Of a stretch of 35,944 nucleotides of DNA, positions 23,058-31,295 are shown piece by piece (positions within the stretch are counted from its first letter, which is position 1; every line of letters starts with the position of its first letter). The notes below the pieces were generated by a model. That model searched no databases. It was not told the DNA's origin and saw nothing but the letters and a program-made list of their open reading frames with translations. The stretch is taken from positions 3,266 to 39,209 of the forward strand of contig DCGY01000070.1 of the NCBI GenBank assembly GCA_002314715.1, written 5' to 3'. Origin of the DNA: Lachnospiraceae bacterium UBA1766. GTDB lineage: Bacteria; Bacillota; Clostridia; Lachnospirales; Lachnospiraceae. Both the position numbers and the translations under genes were made by a program.

Positions 23058-24677
23058 TTATCCTTCACAAGCCTGTAAAATCATTTCTCCTACCCGAAGA
23101 CCGTCCATAGCAGCCGAAGTAATACCACCCGCATATCCGGCGCCTTCCCCACAGGGATAGATTCCACGAATATTTGCCTGATAGAAATCATCTCGATTCA
23201 TCCGAACCGGGGACGATGTACGGCTTTCCACTCCCATCAGTAATGTACCGGGGTCGTCAAAGCCCTTAATTTGATGACCAAAGGCTTCCATACCATCCAA
23301 AAATGCTTCGTTGCACGCAGTTGGAAGAAGTTCCTTTAAATCACAAAATGTATAATCTCCCTTTGTAACGGGAATATAATCCTTCGGAAACTGACTGATT
23401 CTTGTATCCTCTTCTCCGGTAACGGATTTACGAAATGCACCATATTGTTGTACAGGGATTCGACCTTTTCCCAAGGAAAAAGCTTTCTGCTCCAGCTTTT
23501 CCTGAAAAGCAATTCCCGCCAACGGATGATCACTTCCAAAATCTTCCGGTGTAACGGAAACAATGATTGCACTGTTTGCGACCTGGGATGCTCTGTCACT
23601 GTAACTCATACCATTCACAGCCAATCGTTCTTCTCTGGAGGATGCATTTACCACAAAACCTCCAGGACACATGCAAAAGGAATAGACTCCTCTTCCATTC
23701 CTGCTGTGTGCAGTCACCTTATAGGGTGCTGCACCAAGTATATCCGAATCTACCATACCGTATTGGGAGGAATCAATCAAACTCTGAGGATGCTGTACAC
23801 GAAAACCAACCGCAAACGGCTTGGGCTCCATCTGTATTTTTTTCTCATAAAGCATGGAAAAGGTATCTCTTGCACTATGACCCAAAGCAAGCACCAGGTA
23901 TTTACAAGGAACTTCCTTTTCCCCGTTTACCACAACTTTTTGAATTCGATTCTGGTCAATGATCATATCCGTCATTTTCGAACGAAAACATACTTCTGCT
24001 CCCAACCGTATGATTTCTTCCCGCATCGCCTTAACCACATGACATAATACATCGGTACCAATATGGGGTTTCGCATCATATAAAATATTTTCTTTCGCCC
24101 CAAATCGTATAAAGGTTTCCAAAACAGCTTTATTTCTTCCATCCTTGTCTTTCACAAGGGTATTTAGTTTTCCATCCGAAAAGGTACCTGCACCACCTTC
24201 TCCAAACTGAACATTGGATTCGGGATCTAACTTTCCGCTTTTCCAAAAGGCATCCACTGTCTCCATACGGCGATCCACAACATCGCCTCGTTCCAATAAG
24301 GTTACGGGGAAACCGGCCAATGCCAGATAATAGGTACAAAACAAACCTGCAGGACCTGCACCAACCACCACAACCCGCTCTTTTCGATTTTCCGAACGCT
24401 TTGGGTATGCATATACTACAGGGTCCACCAAGGAAATCTGCACGTTCTTATTCTGCTTTTTGGTAGCATTTTTATATACCTTTTCCTGCTGTACTACTTC
24501 CGCATCTACCGTATATATAAAAAAGATATCCGGTTTTTTTCTGGCATCGATGGACTGTCTAACGATTTGATAGGATTTCAAGTCGTCAGAACTGCATTTC
24601 AGCACTTCCAAAAGTTTCTTCAAAACAGCATCTTTTTTATGATTAATTGGCAATTTCAACTGATTTACTCGTATCAT
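23058..24677 (-). CDS. FAD-dependent oxidoreductase of the COG2509 type
   Basis: A 539-residue soluble flavoprotein. A small N-terminal domain (MIRVNQLKLPINH to about residue 90) precedes an FAD-binding Rossmann motif VVVVGAGPAGLFCTYYLALA (about 101-120). Further segments are GEGGAGTFSDGKLNT, SFCMCPGGFVVNASS and the C-terminal FAD motif YPCGEGAGYAGGITSAAMDG. This pattern is the 'uncharacterised FAD-dependent dehydrogenase' family; the substrate is unknown. The ATG overlaps the preceding gene's stop by 4 nt (ATGA) and is preceded by AAAGGA, so the two flavoproteins are translationally coupled. The AAA ATPase gene follows 42 nt later. Confidence 0.85.
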   Translation of the reverse strand: MIRVNQLKLPINHKKDAVLKKLLEVLKCSSDDLKSYQIVRQSIDARKKPDIFFIYTVDAEVVQQEKVYKNATKKQNKNVQISLVDPVVYAYPKRSENRKERVVVVGAGPAGLFCTYYLALAGFPVTLLERGDVVDRRMETVDAFWKSGKLDPESNVQFGEGGAGTFSDGKLNTLVKDKDGRNKAVLETFIRFGAKENILYDAKPHIGTDVLCHVVKAMREEIIRLGAEVCFRSKMTDMIIDQNRIQKVVVNGEKEVPCKYLVLALGHSARDTFSMLYEKKIQMEPKPFAVGFRVQHPQSLIDSSQYGMVDSDILGAAPYKVTAHSRNGRGVYSFCMCPGGFVVNASSREERLAVNGMSYSDRASQVANSAIIVSVTPEDFGSDHPLAGIAFQEKLEQKAFSLGKGRIPVQQYGAFRKSVTGEEDTRISQFPKDYIPVTKGDYTFCDLKELLPTACNEAFLDGMEAFGHQIKGFDDPGTLLMGVESRTSSPVRMNRDDFYQANIRGIYPCGEGAGYAGGITSAAMDGLRVGEMILQACEG

Positions 24678-25912
24678 TTTTCATCCTTTGCCGCATGTAC
24701 ACCGGCCAGATAACCGCTGGTCCATGCCCATTGCAAATTATATCCTCCGCATTTTCCGTCCACGTCCAAAAGTTCTCCTGCAAAATAAAGTCCGGAAATC
24801 ACCTTAGACTCCATGGTATCCTTTATTTCCTCCAGAGAAACACCACCTGCACAAACTTGTGCCTGATCAAAGGAATGACTTCCGGTAACAGTTACCGGTA
24901 AATTCTTACAAAAGCTCAGCACCTTCTCAAGCTTCTCCTGTTCTGCATTTTGGAGGGATTCATTGGGTTTTAACCCACTTTCCTTCAAAAAAGCAAGCAT
25001 CAGTTTTTTGTTTAACATCCCCAGATAAGCTTCTTCTACCGTACATTCATTTAAGGTCAGGCAATGCACACGAAACTGTTTTGACAGTTCTTCCAAAGTC
25101 ATATCAGGAAGCAAATCAATCAATGCAGTTACCCTCTTTTTTTGTCGCAGCGCATAATTGGCAACACGGCTGATTTGAAACACCGGAATTCCGGAAATTC
25201 CCAAATCGGTAAACTGGATTTCCCCCCGTTCAAAAGCCGCCTCCCGGCCATCTATGTACAAACGGACCATGCCATCGGCCCGAACCCCACTAATTGTTTT
25301 GAAATAATCCTCTGCTCCATGTAGTTGAACCAATGCAGGTACAATCGGAACCAGCGTGTGCCCCAATGCTTTACTGATTGTGTATCCGGACCCGTCCGAT
25401 CCGGTTTTCGGCGCAGCCTTCCCGCCGCATGCCAGGATAACCTTATCAAAATAATATGTTTTCTTTTGCTCATCCGTGATTTTGAAGCCGCCTTTGGATG
25501 TGGGTTCTATGGAATGCACTTTACACTCTGTCAACACGTTGCAATTTTCATTTCGAACTGCCAAACGTAGTATATCCAATACCACAGCCGCCTGTTCGCA
25601 GGCCGGATAAATATATCCATTTTTATCCCGTAGCATTAACCCCATTCTGCGGAATGCAGACAATGTATCCCACTGATCAAAATTCTTCAATGCCTGTTCC
25701 ACAAATGCAATATTTTGTGAATAATAATGCTGGGGGGACATTTCCAAATTCGTCAAATTACACTTTCCGTTTCCCGTAGACAATATTTTCTTTCCAAGTC
25801 GATCACCACCCTCTAAAACAGTGACCTCTCCACCTTCTTTTGCACAGGTAATGGCTGCAAACATGCCTGCGGCACCGCCACCGATAACCGCTATTTTTTT
25901 CTTTTTCTCCAT
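24674..25912 (-). CDS. HI0933/BaiN-like NAD(P)/FAD-dependent oxidoreductase
   Basis: A 412-residue flavoprotein begins KKIAVIGGGAAGMFAAITCA (FAD-binding glycine motif). It carries GKKILSTGNGKCNLTN, LACGGKAAPKTGSDGSGY, QFTDLGISGIPVFQIS and the end motif YFAGELLDVDGKCGGYNLQWAW. These are the signatures of the HI0933 family, which includes proteins annotated as BaiN or aminoacetone oxidase-like. Function in this organism is not known, and a bile-acid role should not be assumed. AGGA lies 6 nt before the ATG. It follows the BofC-C-like gene by 8 nt and overlaps the next flavoprotein gene by 4 nt. Confidence 0.9.
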   Translation of the reverse strand: MEKKKKIAVIGGGAAGMFAAITCAKEGGEVTVLEGGDRLGKKILSTGNGKCNLTNLEMSPQHYYSQNIAFVEQALKNFDQWDTLSAFRRMGLMLRDKNGYIYPACEQAAVVLDILRLAVRNENCNVLTECKVHSIEPTSKGGFKITDEQKKTYYFDKVILACGGKAAPKTGSDGSGYTISKALGHTLVPIVPALVQLHGAEDYFKTISGVRADGMVRLYIDGREAAFERGEIQFTDLGISGIPVFQISRVANYALRQKKRVTALIDLLPDMTLEELSKQFRVHCLTLNECTVEEAYLGMLNKKLMLAFLKESGLKPNESLQNAEQEKLEKVLSFCKNLPVTVTGSHSFDQAQVCAGGVSLEEIKDTMESKVISGLYFAGELLDVDGKCGGYNLQWAWTSGYLAGVHAAKDEK

Positions 25913-25920
25913 ATCTTATC

Positions 25921-26592
25921 CTAACTGGAATAGCTTTCCAAAAAACGATATAACTTTTCTTCCGTACCAATACAATAGCCCTGAAGAATCATTTGCAGAA
26001 TATCCTCCGGCAATTGGTCAGGCGAAATCCCCGTATACAAATAAATCGTCTCCCGATCTTCCAAATATACTACCAACTCATCCTTATAAACCGCCAAATA
26101 AAACAAATCACCGGGTTGAACATAACGATAGGATACCCGTATCTGCACCTTTTCGGGTGAAAACGAAAGTACTTCCAGGGTTTGAAATCCCCGTTCCAAT
26201 TCTGCCAGAGGCGGCGATTTTCGGTAATAATCCATGGCATCCAGAAATGCTTCCCGATTCATACCGATATACTTGGCCGGAAGACTCCATTCTGTCTCGA
26301 TACTGCTTCCATGTAATACATCAACCTCCTCCACCAAATATTTGGTGTCTGACGTCAATCGATCGGCTTTTGAAGAGGTGGATATTGCGTCCGAAGTCTC
26401 CTCCACATGTTCCGGCAATAAATCTGCCCGATAATACTTCTCCCATTTCTTGGAGGAATTCTCCTGTAAATGATTATCCGTGTTTTTTTTCGAGGGGACA
26501 TGTAACGCATCGTTGTCATAATAGGCACCAAGCCCCAATGCCAAAACCAATATAATACCAAATACAATGCTAATACCTTTGATTGATTTCAT
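25921..26592 (-). CDS. Exported or membrane-anchored protein with a BofC-C-like tail
   Basis: A 223-residue protein has an N-terminal hydrophobic segment (ISIVFGIILVLALGLGAYY, residues 7-25) without a lipobox, so it is either a signal anchor or cleaved. A low-complexity Ser/Asp linker follows, then a folded domain from about residue 80. The C-terminal 60 residues (AVYKDELVVYLEDRETIYLY, then LPEDILQMILQGYCIGTEEKLYRFLESYSS in adjoining blocks) resemble the BofC C-terminal domain common in spore-forming Firmicutes. In Bacillus BofC controls sigma-K activation; no such function is shown here. Its AAAGGA SD lies in the loop of a 9-bp hairpin (26592-26616). It sits between the flippase gene and the flavoproteins. 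Confidence 0.6.
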   Translation of the reverse strand: MKSIKGISIVFGIILVLALGLGAYYDNDALHVPSKKNTDNHLQENSSKKWEKYYRADLLPEHVEETSDAISTSSKADRLTSDTKYLVEEVDVLHGSSIETEWSLPAKYIGMNREAFLDAMDYYRKSPPLAELERGFQTLEVLSFSPEKVQIRVSYRYVQPGDLFYLAVYKDELVVYLEDRETIYLYTGISPDQLPEDILQMILQGYCIGTEEKLYRFLESYSS

Positions 26593-26616
26593 AGAAAAAG
26601 TCCTTTGCTTTTTCTA
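26592..26616 (-). promoter_or_regulatory. Hairpin presenting the SD of the BofC-C-like gene in its loop
   Basis: On the minus strand TAGAAAAAG-CAAAGGA-CTTTTTCTA forms a perfect 9-bp stem (26608-26616 with 26592-26600). The SD AAAGGA is in the 7-nt loop and the A of the ATG is the last paired base. The structure could tune translation start; no T-run follows, so it is not a terminator. Confidence 0.5.
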
Positions 26617-26636
26617 TTATTATCCACCAAATAAAG

Positions 26637-28226
26637 TTAATATATACCAATTCGTATACAGATTTGTTTCAGGAACTTACCTCCGGGAGTAAAATCCAAT
26701 TCTTCTTCCGAAATATTCCTGCACAAAAACAAAACACCCAAATGCACAAACAATCCAATCAAAAAGCTTATGGTTAGCACTACAGCCGGTTTTCCCGTGG
26801 GAAGTAATATTTTTTCCAAAAATAAAAACAGTAAGCCTACCACACTACAACTGATTATCGGCAAAATCAGCGGTACAAATACTTCGATACCCGCCCGCAC
26901 CAACTTCATACAATAAGCCATCATTACAACTCCGCAAATTGCGCCGGCCAAAACACCGGCCTGTATTACGCCTTCCAATACCGGAATTCCTTTTTGCACC
27001 AACCAATGGTTATAATAAAAGAAGAAAACATTACTTAAGATGATGACAAAACAAATAAAAATATTCTTTTTCATTTTCTCTAAAAACGTAGCAGAATAAG
27101 CCAAAATCATAGATACCGGAAACAAAAACGCACCGGCAGAAAAAAGCGATGTATTATCCTCTCCTTCAAAGGCTAATATTTGACCGACCATATCTTTTTG
27201 AACAGTAAATAAAACCGCCAAAAAAACACCATAAACCAAAATCAGATGAACCGCACAAAGAAAACCTATTCTCGCATATTGGCGTTCCTCTCTACGAATA
27301 CACTGGTAGGTTTTCGTACCTATCTCCATCATAACCAGTGCCAAAAGGAAACATATCACCATTACAAAAAACATGTACCCATTTAAGAAACGTCCAAACA
27401 AAACAGAACTGTCCTCCGCATCTGACCCGTGCAAAAGCATTCCCACTCCAAAAATCGGTAAAAAGCAGAAAAATCGTTTCAAATTGGGAGCTAAGGATTT
27501 ACTGATAAACAGGCGAATATGATCCACCGCCTTCTCTTTCTTTCGCATTCCTTCACCGGTTTTATTTAACCTTCGGCCAAAAAATATGTAATAGATAAAC
27601 AGCAAAACCGTCGTCACAGCCTCTGCAACCGATATTCCAATCCCATAACCGATACTGCGATACATTACAGAAAAATGATTCTGAAATAATAATGCAGAAA
27701 CCTTTTCTCCATAAGCAAACAACTGATTACTGAAAAGATTTCCAAACAGTACAATCAAAAACGGACGAAAAAAACGTACGATTGCTTCTACCAGTTGATT
27801 TCCCGTACCCATGCAAAATCCGGTGAGTACACCGGTAACACTGCGGAAAAACAAAAACGGAATCATACATTGGAATGCGATTAAGGCATATTTTTGACCA
27901 ATCAACGAAATAATACGATTGGAAAACCCAAATACAGCACCGCATACTCCCAAGGCTACCAGAACAGAAAAGAAAAATACATTTGTGCGCATCTGTTCTA
28001 CATTTCGATACTGTCCACGACTCATTCGAAAACGAAGCAATTTCCCAAGACTGTCCGCAGAGCTTCCAAAACATAACTCGAAAATCATTAATATACTAAT
28101 GAGGGCCGACATAAAATAGTCTGTACCCTGTGCACCAAGAACATTACAGAAATGCCAAAACACAAAAATATAAACTATGTAAGAGAAATATTCGATTTTC
28201 TTTTTGGTTAATTCCAAACGATTCAT
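26637..28226 (-). CDS. Multi-pass membrane protein, MOP/MATE-type (SpoVB/MurJ-like) flippase candidate
   Basis: A 529-residue, very hydrophobic protein with roughly 12-14 predicted membrane helices, for example YIVYIFVFWHFCNVL, VFFFSVLVALGVCGAVFGF, MFFVMVICFLLALVMMEIG and VFVPLILPIISCSVVGLLFL. The even spread of helices over the full length and the length of about 530 fit polysaccharide/lipid-II flippases of the MOP superfamily (SpoVB, MurJ, Wzx) better than a transporter with a nucleotide-binding partner, of which there is none. No specific motif proves the family, so this is a moderate call. It lies 9 nt after ybeY. Sporulation-linked neighbours (yqfC, yqfD) make a SpoVB-like role conceivable but unproven. 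Confidence 0.6.
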   Translation of the reverse strand: MNRLELTKKKIEYFSYIVYIFVFWHFCNVLGAQGTDYFMSALISILMIFELCFGSSADSLGKLLRFRMSRGQYRNVEQMRTNVFFFSVLVALGVCGAVFGFSNRIISLIGQKYALIAFQCMIPFLFFRSVTGVLTGFCMGTGNQLVEAIVRFFRPFLIVLFGNLFSNQLFAYGEKVSALLFQNHFSVMYRSIGYGIGISVAEAVTTVLLFIYYIFFGRRLNKTGEGMRKKEKAVDHIRLFISKSLAPNLKRFFCFLPIFGVGMLLHGSDAEDSSVLFGRFLNGYMFFVMVICFLLALVMMEIGTKTYQCIRREERQYARIGFLCAVHLILVYGVFLAVLFTVQKDMVGQILAFEGEDNTSLFSAGAFLFPVSMILAYSATFLEKMKKNIFICFVIILSNVFFFYYNHWLVQKGIPVLEGVIQAGVLAGAICGVVMMAYCMKLVRAGIEVFVPLILPIISCSVVGLLFLFLEKILLPTGKPAVVLTISFLIGLFVHLGVLFLCRNISEEELDFTPGGKFLKQICIRIGIY

Positions 28227-28235
28227 TCGTGTCTC

Positions 28236-28736
28236 CTAATCTCTCGTAATCCCCAATGTCTGCAAGACTGCTTCCTGTTTTTCTTCCATACGTTTGGCCT
28301 CTTCTTCCACCATATGATCATATCCACATAAGTGGAGCATACTATGCGCTACCAGGAAAGCAAATTCTCTTTTCCGGCTGTGACCGTAGTTCTCAGCCTG
28401 TTCTTTCACCCGGTCAATGGAAATAATAATATCTCCAAGAATTAATTCACCGCTATCCGGATCAAAACAATCTGCAAAAGAATCTTCCACCTTGCTGAAA
28501 TCACTCTCTGTCTCAAATTCCAAATTCGGAAAAGACAAAACATCCGTTTCCTTATCGATTTTGCGATAATCCCGATTATATTCCCGAATACCCGGATTAT
28601 CGGTTAACAACAGATTAATCTGAACCTCATAAGGACAACCCTCCTGCTCCAAAGCAGCCTCTGCAACCAGGTTCGCAACTTCTTCCGGTGAAAAACCGAA
28701 ATCATTTCCTACTTCATCTTCAAAATATAATGTCAT
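28236..28736 (-). CDS. ybeY: Endoribonuclease YbeY (rRNA maturation factor)
   Basis: A 166-residue protein with the zinc site H-x3-H-x5-H in AHSMLHLCGYDHM (His131, His135, His141). The family segments INLLLTDNPGIREYNRDYR, DVLSFP and LGDIIISIDRV are also present. YbeY is a metal-dependent single-strand RNase acting in 16S rRNA 3' end processing and ribosome quality control. The first metal-motif residue, usually Gly in HGxLHL, is Ser here. Its ATG overlaps the phoH stop by 4 nt, the usual conserved coupling; dgkA, cdd and era, which often follow in Firmicutes, are absent and a flippase gene follows instead. Confidence 0.96.
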   Translation of the reverse strand: MTLYFEDEVGNDFGFSPEEVANLVAEAALEQEGCPYEVQINLLLTDNPGIREYNRDYRKIDKETDVLSFPNLEFETESDFSKVEDSFADCFDPDSGELILGDIIISIDRVKEQAENYGHSRKREFAFLVAHSMLHLCGYDHMVEEEAKRMEEKQEAVLQTLGITRD

Positions 28737-29761
28737 GATTTTTTTCCATATCTTTCTCGTTTAGTGGTGTGTGACAATTCTTTGGCTTCATAATTCTCAT
28801 AAGCCTGTACAATCTGTTGTACCAAAGGATGTCTTACTACATCTTTACTGGTTAAATTACAAAAGGCAATTTCATCGATTTTTCCCAACACTTTTTTGGC
28901 CAAATCCAAACCGGATTGTGTTCCCGGTGCCAAATCCTTCTGCGAGGCATCACCTGTTATTACCACCTTTGAGCCAAAGCCGATTCGTGTCAAAAACATC
29001 TTCATTTGAGCAGGGGTGGTATTTTGGGCCTCATCCAAAATAATATAGGCATTATCTAAGGTACGTCCTCTCATGTAGGCCAAAGGAGCCACCTCTATCA
29101 AGCCCTTTTCCATATTTTTCAGGAAGCTCTCTGCACCCATAATCTGATACAATGCATCATATAACGGTCTCAAATAGGGGTCCACCTTGCTCTGTAAATC
29201 CCCGGGCAAAAAGCCTAACTTTTCACCGGCTTCAATCGCAGGTCTTGTAAGTATAATTCTGCTGACCTCATTATTTTTAAAAGCAGTAATTGCCATTGCC
29301 ATTGCCAAATAGGTCTTTCCGGTACCGGCCGGTCCCAAACCAAATACAATCATATGGTTTCGAATGGCATCCACATAGTTTTTTTGTCCCAAAGTTTTGG
29401 GTTTTACCGGTTTTCCGCTTACCGTATGACAAATGCAATCGGAATCAATTTCCGTCAATACTTCTTCCTTTTCTTCCATTCCCATCGTAATAGCGTAATC
29501 CACGCTTTGCTCCTCTATCTCATTTCCTCGCTCGGATAATGTCACCAACTGCTTCAAAACACGAACGGCAACATCTACATGTTTCGCGTCTCCGGTAACA
29601 GAAACACCTCCGTTTCGATCCACAATGATAACATGAAAATCTTTTTCCAACTTCTTAACATAGCGGTCATTGGTACCGAAAACCTTTTGCATATCCTCAA
29701 TTGACAATTCCAAATTTACGGTAATGTCTCCACCGCTATTTTGTAATCGATTTTCTTCCAT
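28733..29761 (-). CDS. phoH: PhoH-like ATPase
   Basis: A 342-residue protein with an N-terminal KH-like region (VDRNGGVSVTGDAKHVDVAV, about 47-66). The PhoH P-loop NTPase domain follows: GPAGTGKTYLAMAMAI (143-158), TRPAIEAGEKLGFLPGD, PLAYMRGRTLDNAYIILDEAQN and GDASQKDL. PhoH proteins bind ATP and are linked to RNA metabolism; the neighbour YbeY fits that. The start at 29761 has GGAG 10 nt upstream and lies inside the 3' end of yqfD, an overlap of 46 nt. I keep this start because the N-terminal strand (DITVNLELS) matches the family, but a shorter start cannot be excluded. Confidence 0.95.
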   Translation of the reverse strand: MEENRLQNSGGDITVNLELSIEDMQKVFGTNDRYVKKLEKDFHVIIVDRNGGVSVTGDAKHVDVAVRVLKQLVTLSERGNEIEEQSVDYAITMGMEEKEEVLTEIDSDCICHTVSGKPVKPKTLGQKNYVDAIRNHMIVFGLGPAGTGKTYLAMAMAITAFKNNEVSRIILTRPAIEAGEKLGFLPGDLQSKVDPYLRPLYDALYQIMGAESFLKNMEKGLIEVAPLAYMRGRTLDNAYIILDEAQNTTPAQMKMFLTRIGFGSKVVITGDASQKDLAPGTQSGLDLAKKVLGKIDEIAFCNLTSKDVVRHPLVQQIVQAYENYEAKELSHTTKRERYGKKS

Positions 29762-30918
29762 ACAGTCAATTCTCCATATAATTGCATATTCTTACCCATT
29801 GTGTCTATTTTAACATTCTTTTGGATATTTTTGTAGCCTTTTTCCTCTAAAGTTTTGAGAAATCTTTCCCATTTTTCATATAACAGGTTTTCTGCTTCTT
29901 CTTTTGTATATTTATATTCTTGTATTACATATTCCCGATGTTTCTCTGTAAAAAGTGTTACTCCTGTTGGTACCCTTTGAAAAAGGAATATCGTTTTTTC
30001 TTCCGTCAAGCTGTCCTCCTGTCGATAATGCTTCGCTGCAGGAAGTGTAAATATTCGGTTTTTTTCCATAAACAGCATGATTTTCCCCCTTTCTCTTCCG
30101 GTGTAATGCTTCTTTAAGTAGTACATAGACAATTCATCAGAATAGTGTAGTTTTGTTTCAACATAAATATCTGCATCTGCTTCTACCGTATAAGCATTTC
30201 TTATGGTACCATCCTCCTGATAAGTAGGTATAACGCCCTCCACAAGAATCTGTCCCGCCGACACGACATCCCCTTTTTTCACCACGGGAATGCCCTGTCG
30301 CACAATCATATCAACCACCGTTCCTTCCACGTCACTGGCAATATGATATCCTTGTTCCTCCGCGGATATATATTCTTTTTCCGAAAAATCATTTTCCTTT
30401 ACAGAAATGCATAATTCACTTCCATTTCTTTTTACACATACCCAGGTAATTTCCGAAAACTGCTTTCGCAATTGTTTTTCTAAAATATCCTCGTTTATAT
30501 TAGAAACAGGTGTGCCAATACTGATTTCAAGGTCTTTAAAAAAGTTTTGCAGTTCAACGCAACTGATTTGATAATTGCCTTCTGTATGAATCTGCCATAT
30601 AAATTGTGTGGACAGATAAAGTAACAATACTGTAAGCAAAAAACCAAATTCATAAAAGAAATCTTTTCTATTTTTTTGTAACCAAAAAGGTAGTCCCCTT
30701 TTTTCCAAAAGGACTACCTTTACTCTCGATTTTTTTACGATAGACTTCATTCGAAAAAAATCCTGTCTCTTCACATTACAACGATATCCATTCCCCATAG
30801 GAACAATATTCCATATTGTGATATGATTTTGCTTTGATAAATTCAGAAAACGTTCCGGTGCAAATCCGCTAATTTGGACAATTACATAGCCTTTTGCAAA
30901 ACGAAATAAACGATTCAT
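29716..30918 (-). CDS. yqfD: Sporulation protein YqfD
   Basis: A 400-residue protein with YqfD family features. The N-terminal domain (VIVQISGFAPERFLNLSKQN, then WNIVPMGNGYRCNVKRQDF) is followed by RKDF-type basic residues and one membrane helix (FGFLLTVLLLYLSTQFIWQI, 91-110). A large extracytoplasmic part includes the FtsQ/POTRA-like ISIGTPVSNINEDILEKQLR and the segment AEEQGYHIASDVEGTVVDMI. In Bacillus yqfD is in the sigma-E regulon and its disruption impairs sporulation. GAGGTG lies 4 nt before the ATG. It is 23 nt after yqfC and overlaps phoH, matching the Bacillus order yqfC-yqfD-phoH. Confidence 0.93.
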   Translation of the reverse strand: MNRLFRFAKGYVIVQISGFAPERFLNLSKQNHITIWNIVPMGNGYRCNVKRQDFFRMKSIVKKSRVKVVLLEKRGLPFWLQKNRKDFFYEFGFLLTVLLLYLSTQFIWQIHTEGNYQISCVELQNFFKDLEISIGTPVSNINEDILEKQLRKQFSEITWVCVKRNGSELCISVKENDFSEKEYISAEEQGYHIASDVEGTVVDMIVRQGIPVVKKGDVVSAGQILVEGVIPTYQEDGTIRNAYTVEADADIYVETKLHYSDELSMYYLKKHYTGRERGKIMLFMEKNRIFTLPAAKHYRQEDSLTEEKTIFLFQRVPTGVTLFTEKHREYVIQEYKYTKEEAENLLYEKWERFLKTLEEKGYKNIQKNVKIDTMGKNMQLYGELTVWKKIDYKIAVETLP

Positions 30919-30941
30919 TAATCACCTCATTACTCCAGGAT

Positions 30942-31238
30942 TCAAATATCTTCACATACCATGTATTCCAATGAATGAATCCGACCGCAAAGTAACATAT
31001 TTTCATCGGAATAATATTGGATTTGAAGCTGTTTACCTTTGATAGCCAAAAGGCACCCCTTACCGGAAATCGTTATTTTTTCTTCCATGCAATCCATAAT
31101 TCGATGATAATTCTCAACCCATACCTGCTCTGTTCCTATCACCCGAACCCCAATGATTCCATCAGACAAATCCATAGGTAATTGTAATCTATCCGTCAAT
31201 AGCGTGTGCATACCATCGTTGGTATTTCTCTTCTTCAT
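30942..31238 (-). CDS. yqfC: Sporulation protein YqfC (YabP/YqfC family)
   Basis: A 98-residue protein includes LTDRLQLPMDLSDGIIGVRV, QVWVENYHRIMDCMEEKITI and LAIKGKQLQIQYY, the layout of the YabP/YqfC family (VTVIGSEEVLIENHRGILEY-type core). YqfC is produced under sigma-E in Bacillus and its deletion affects sporulation; the molecular role is not established. The position directly before yqfD confirms the assignment. The SD (AGGG) is weak, 7 nt before the ATG at 31238. The 57-nt gap before it holds a possible sigma-E-type promoter. Confidence 0.9.
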   Translation of the reverse strand: MKKRNTNDGMHTLLTDRLQLPMDLSDGIIGVRVIGTEQVWVENYHRIMDCMEEKITISGKGCLLAIKGKQLQIQYYSDENMLLCGRIHSLEYMVCEDI

Positions 31239-31264
31239 ACTGATACCCTAAAATGGTTTTATAC

Positions 31265-31292
31265 AATATATGAAAAAGTCGGTATTCTATTC
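31265..31292 (-). promoter_or_regulatory. Possible sigma-E-type promoter for yqfC-yqfD
   Basis: On the minus strand GAATAGA (31286-31292), 13 nt, then CATATATT (31265-31272) partly match the sporulation sigma-E boxes (about GAATATT and CATACAnT). The pair lies in the pdp-yqfC gap, and yqfCD are sigma-E genes in Bacillus. The -35 box overlaps one arm of an A/T hairpin at 31284-31304. This is a weak, context-driven call. Confidence 0.3.
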
Positions 31293-31295
31293 TTT

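Noticed and set aside
23445..24047. 200-codon plus-strand frame opposite the COG2509 flavoprotein gene
   Set aside because: Antisense shadow with Cys/His/Ser-rich composition and no promoter or SD.
25821..26555. 244-codon plus-strand frame spanning the flavoprotein start and the BofC-C-like gene
   Set aside because: Very Pro/Asn/Thr-rich product typical of antisense translation, while both minus-strand genes have clear SDs and domains.
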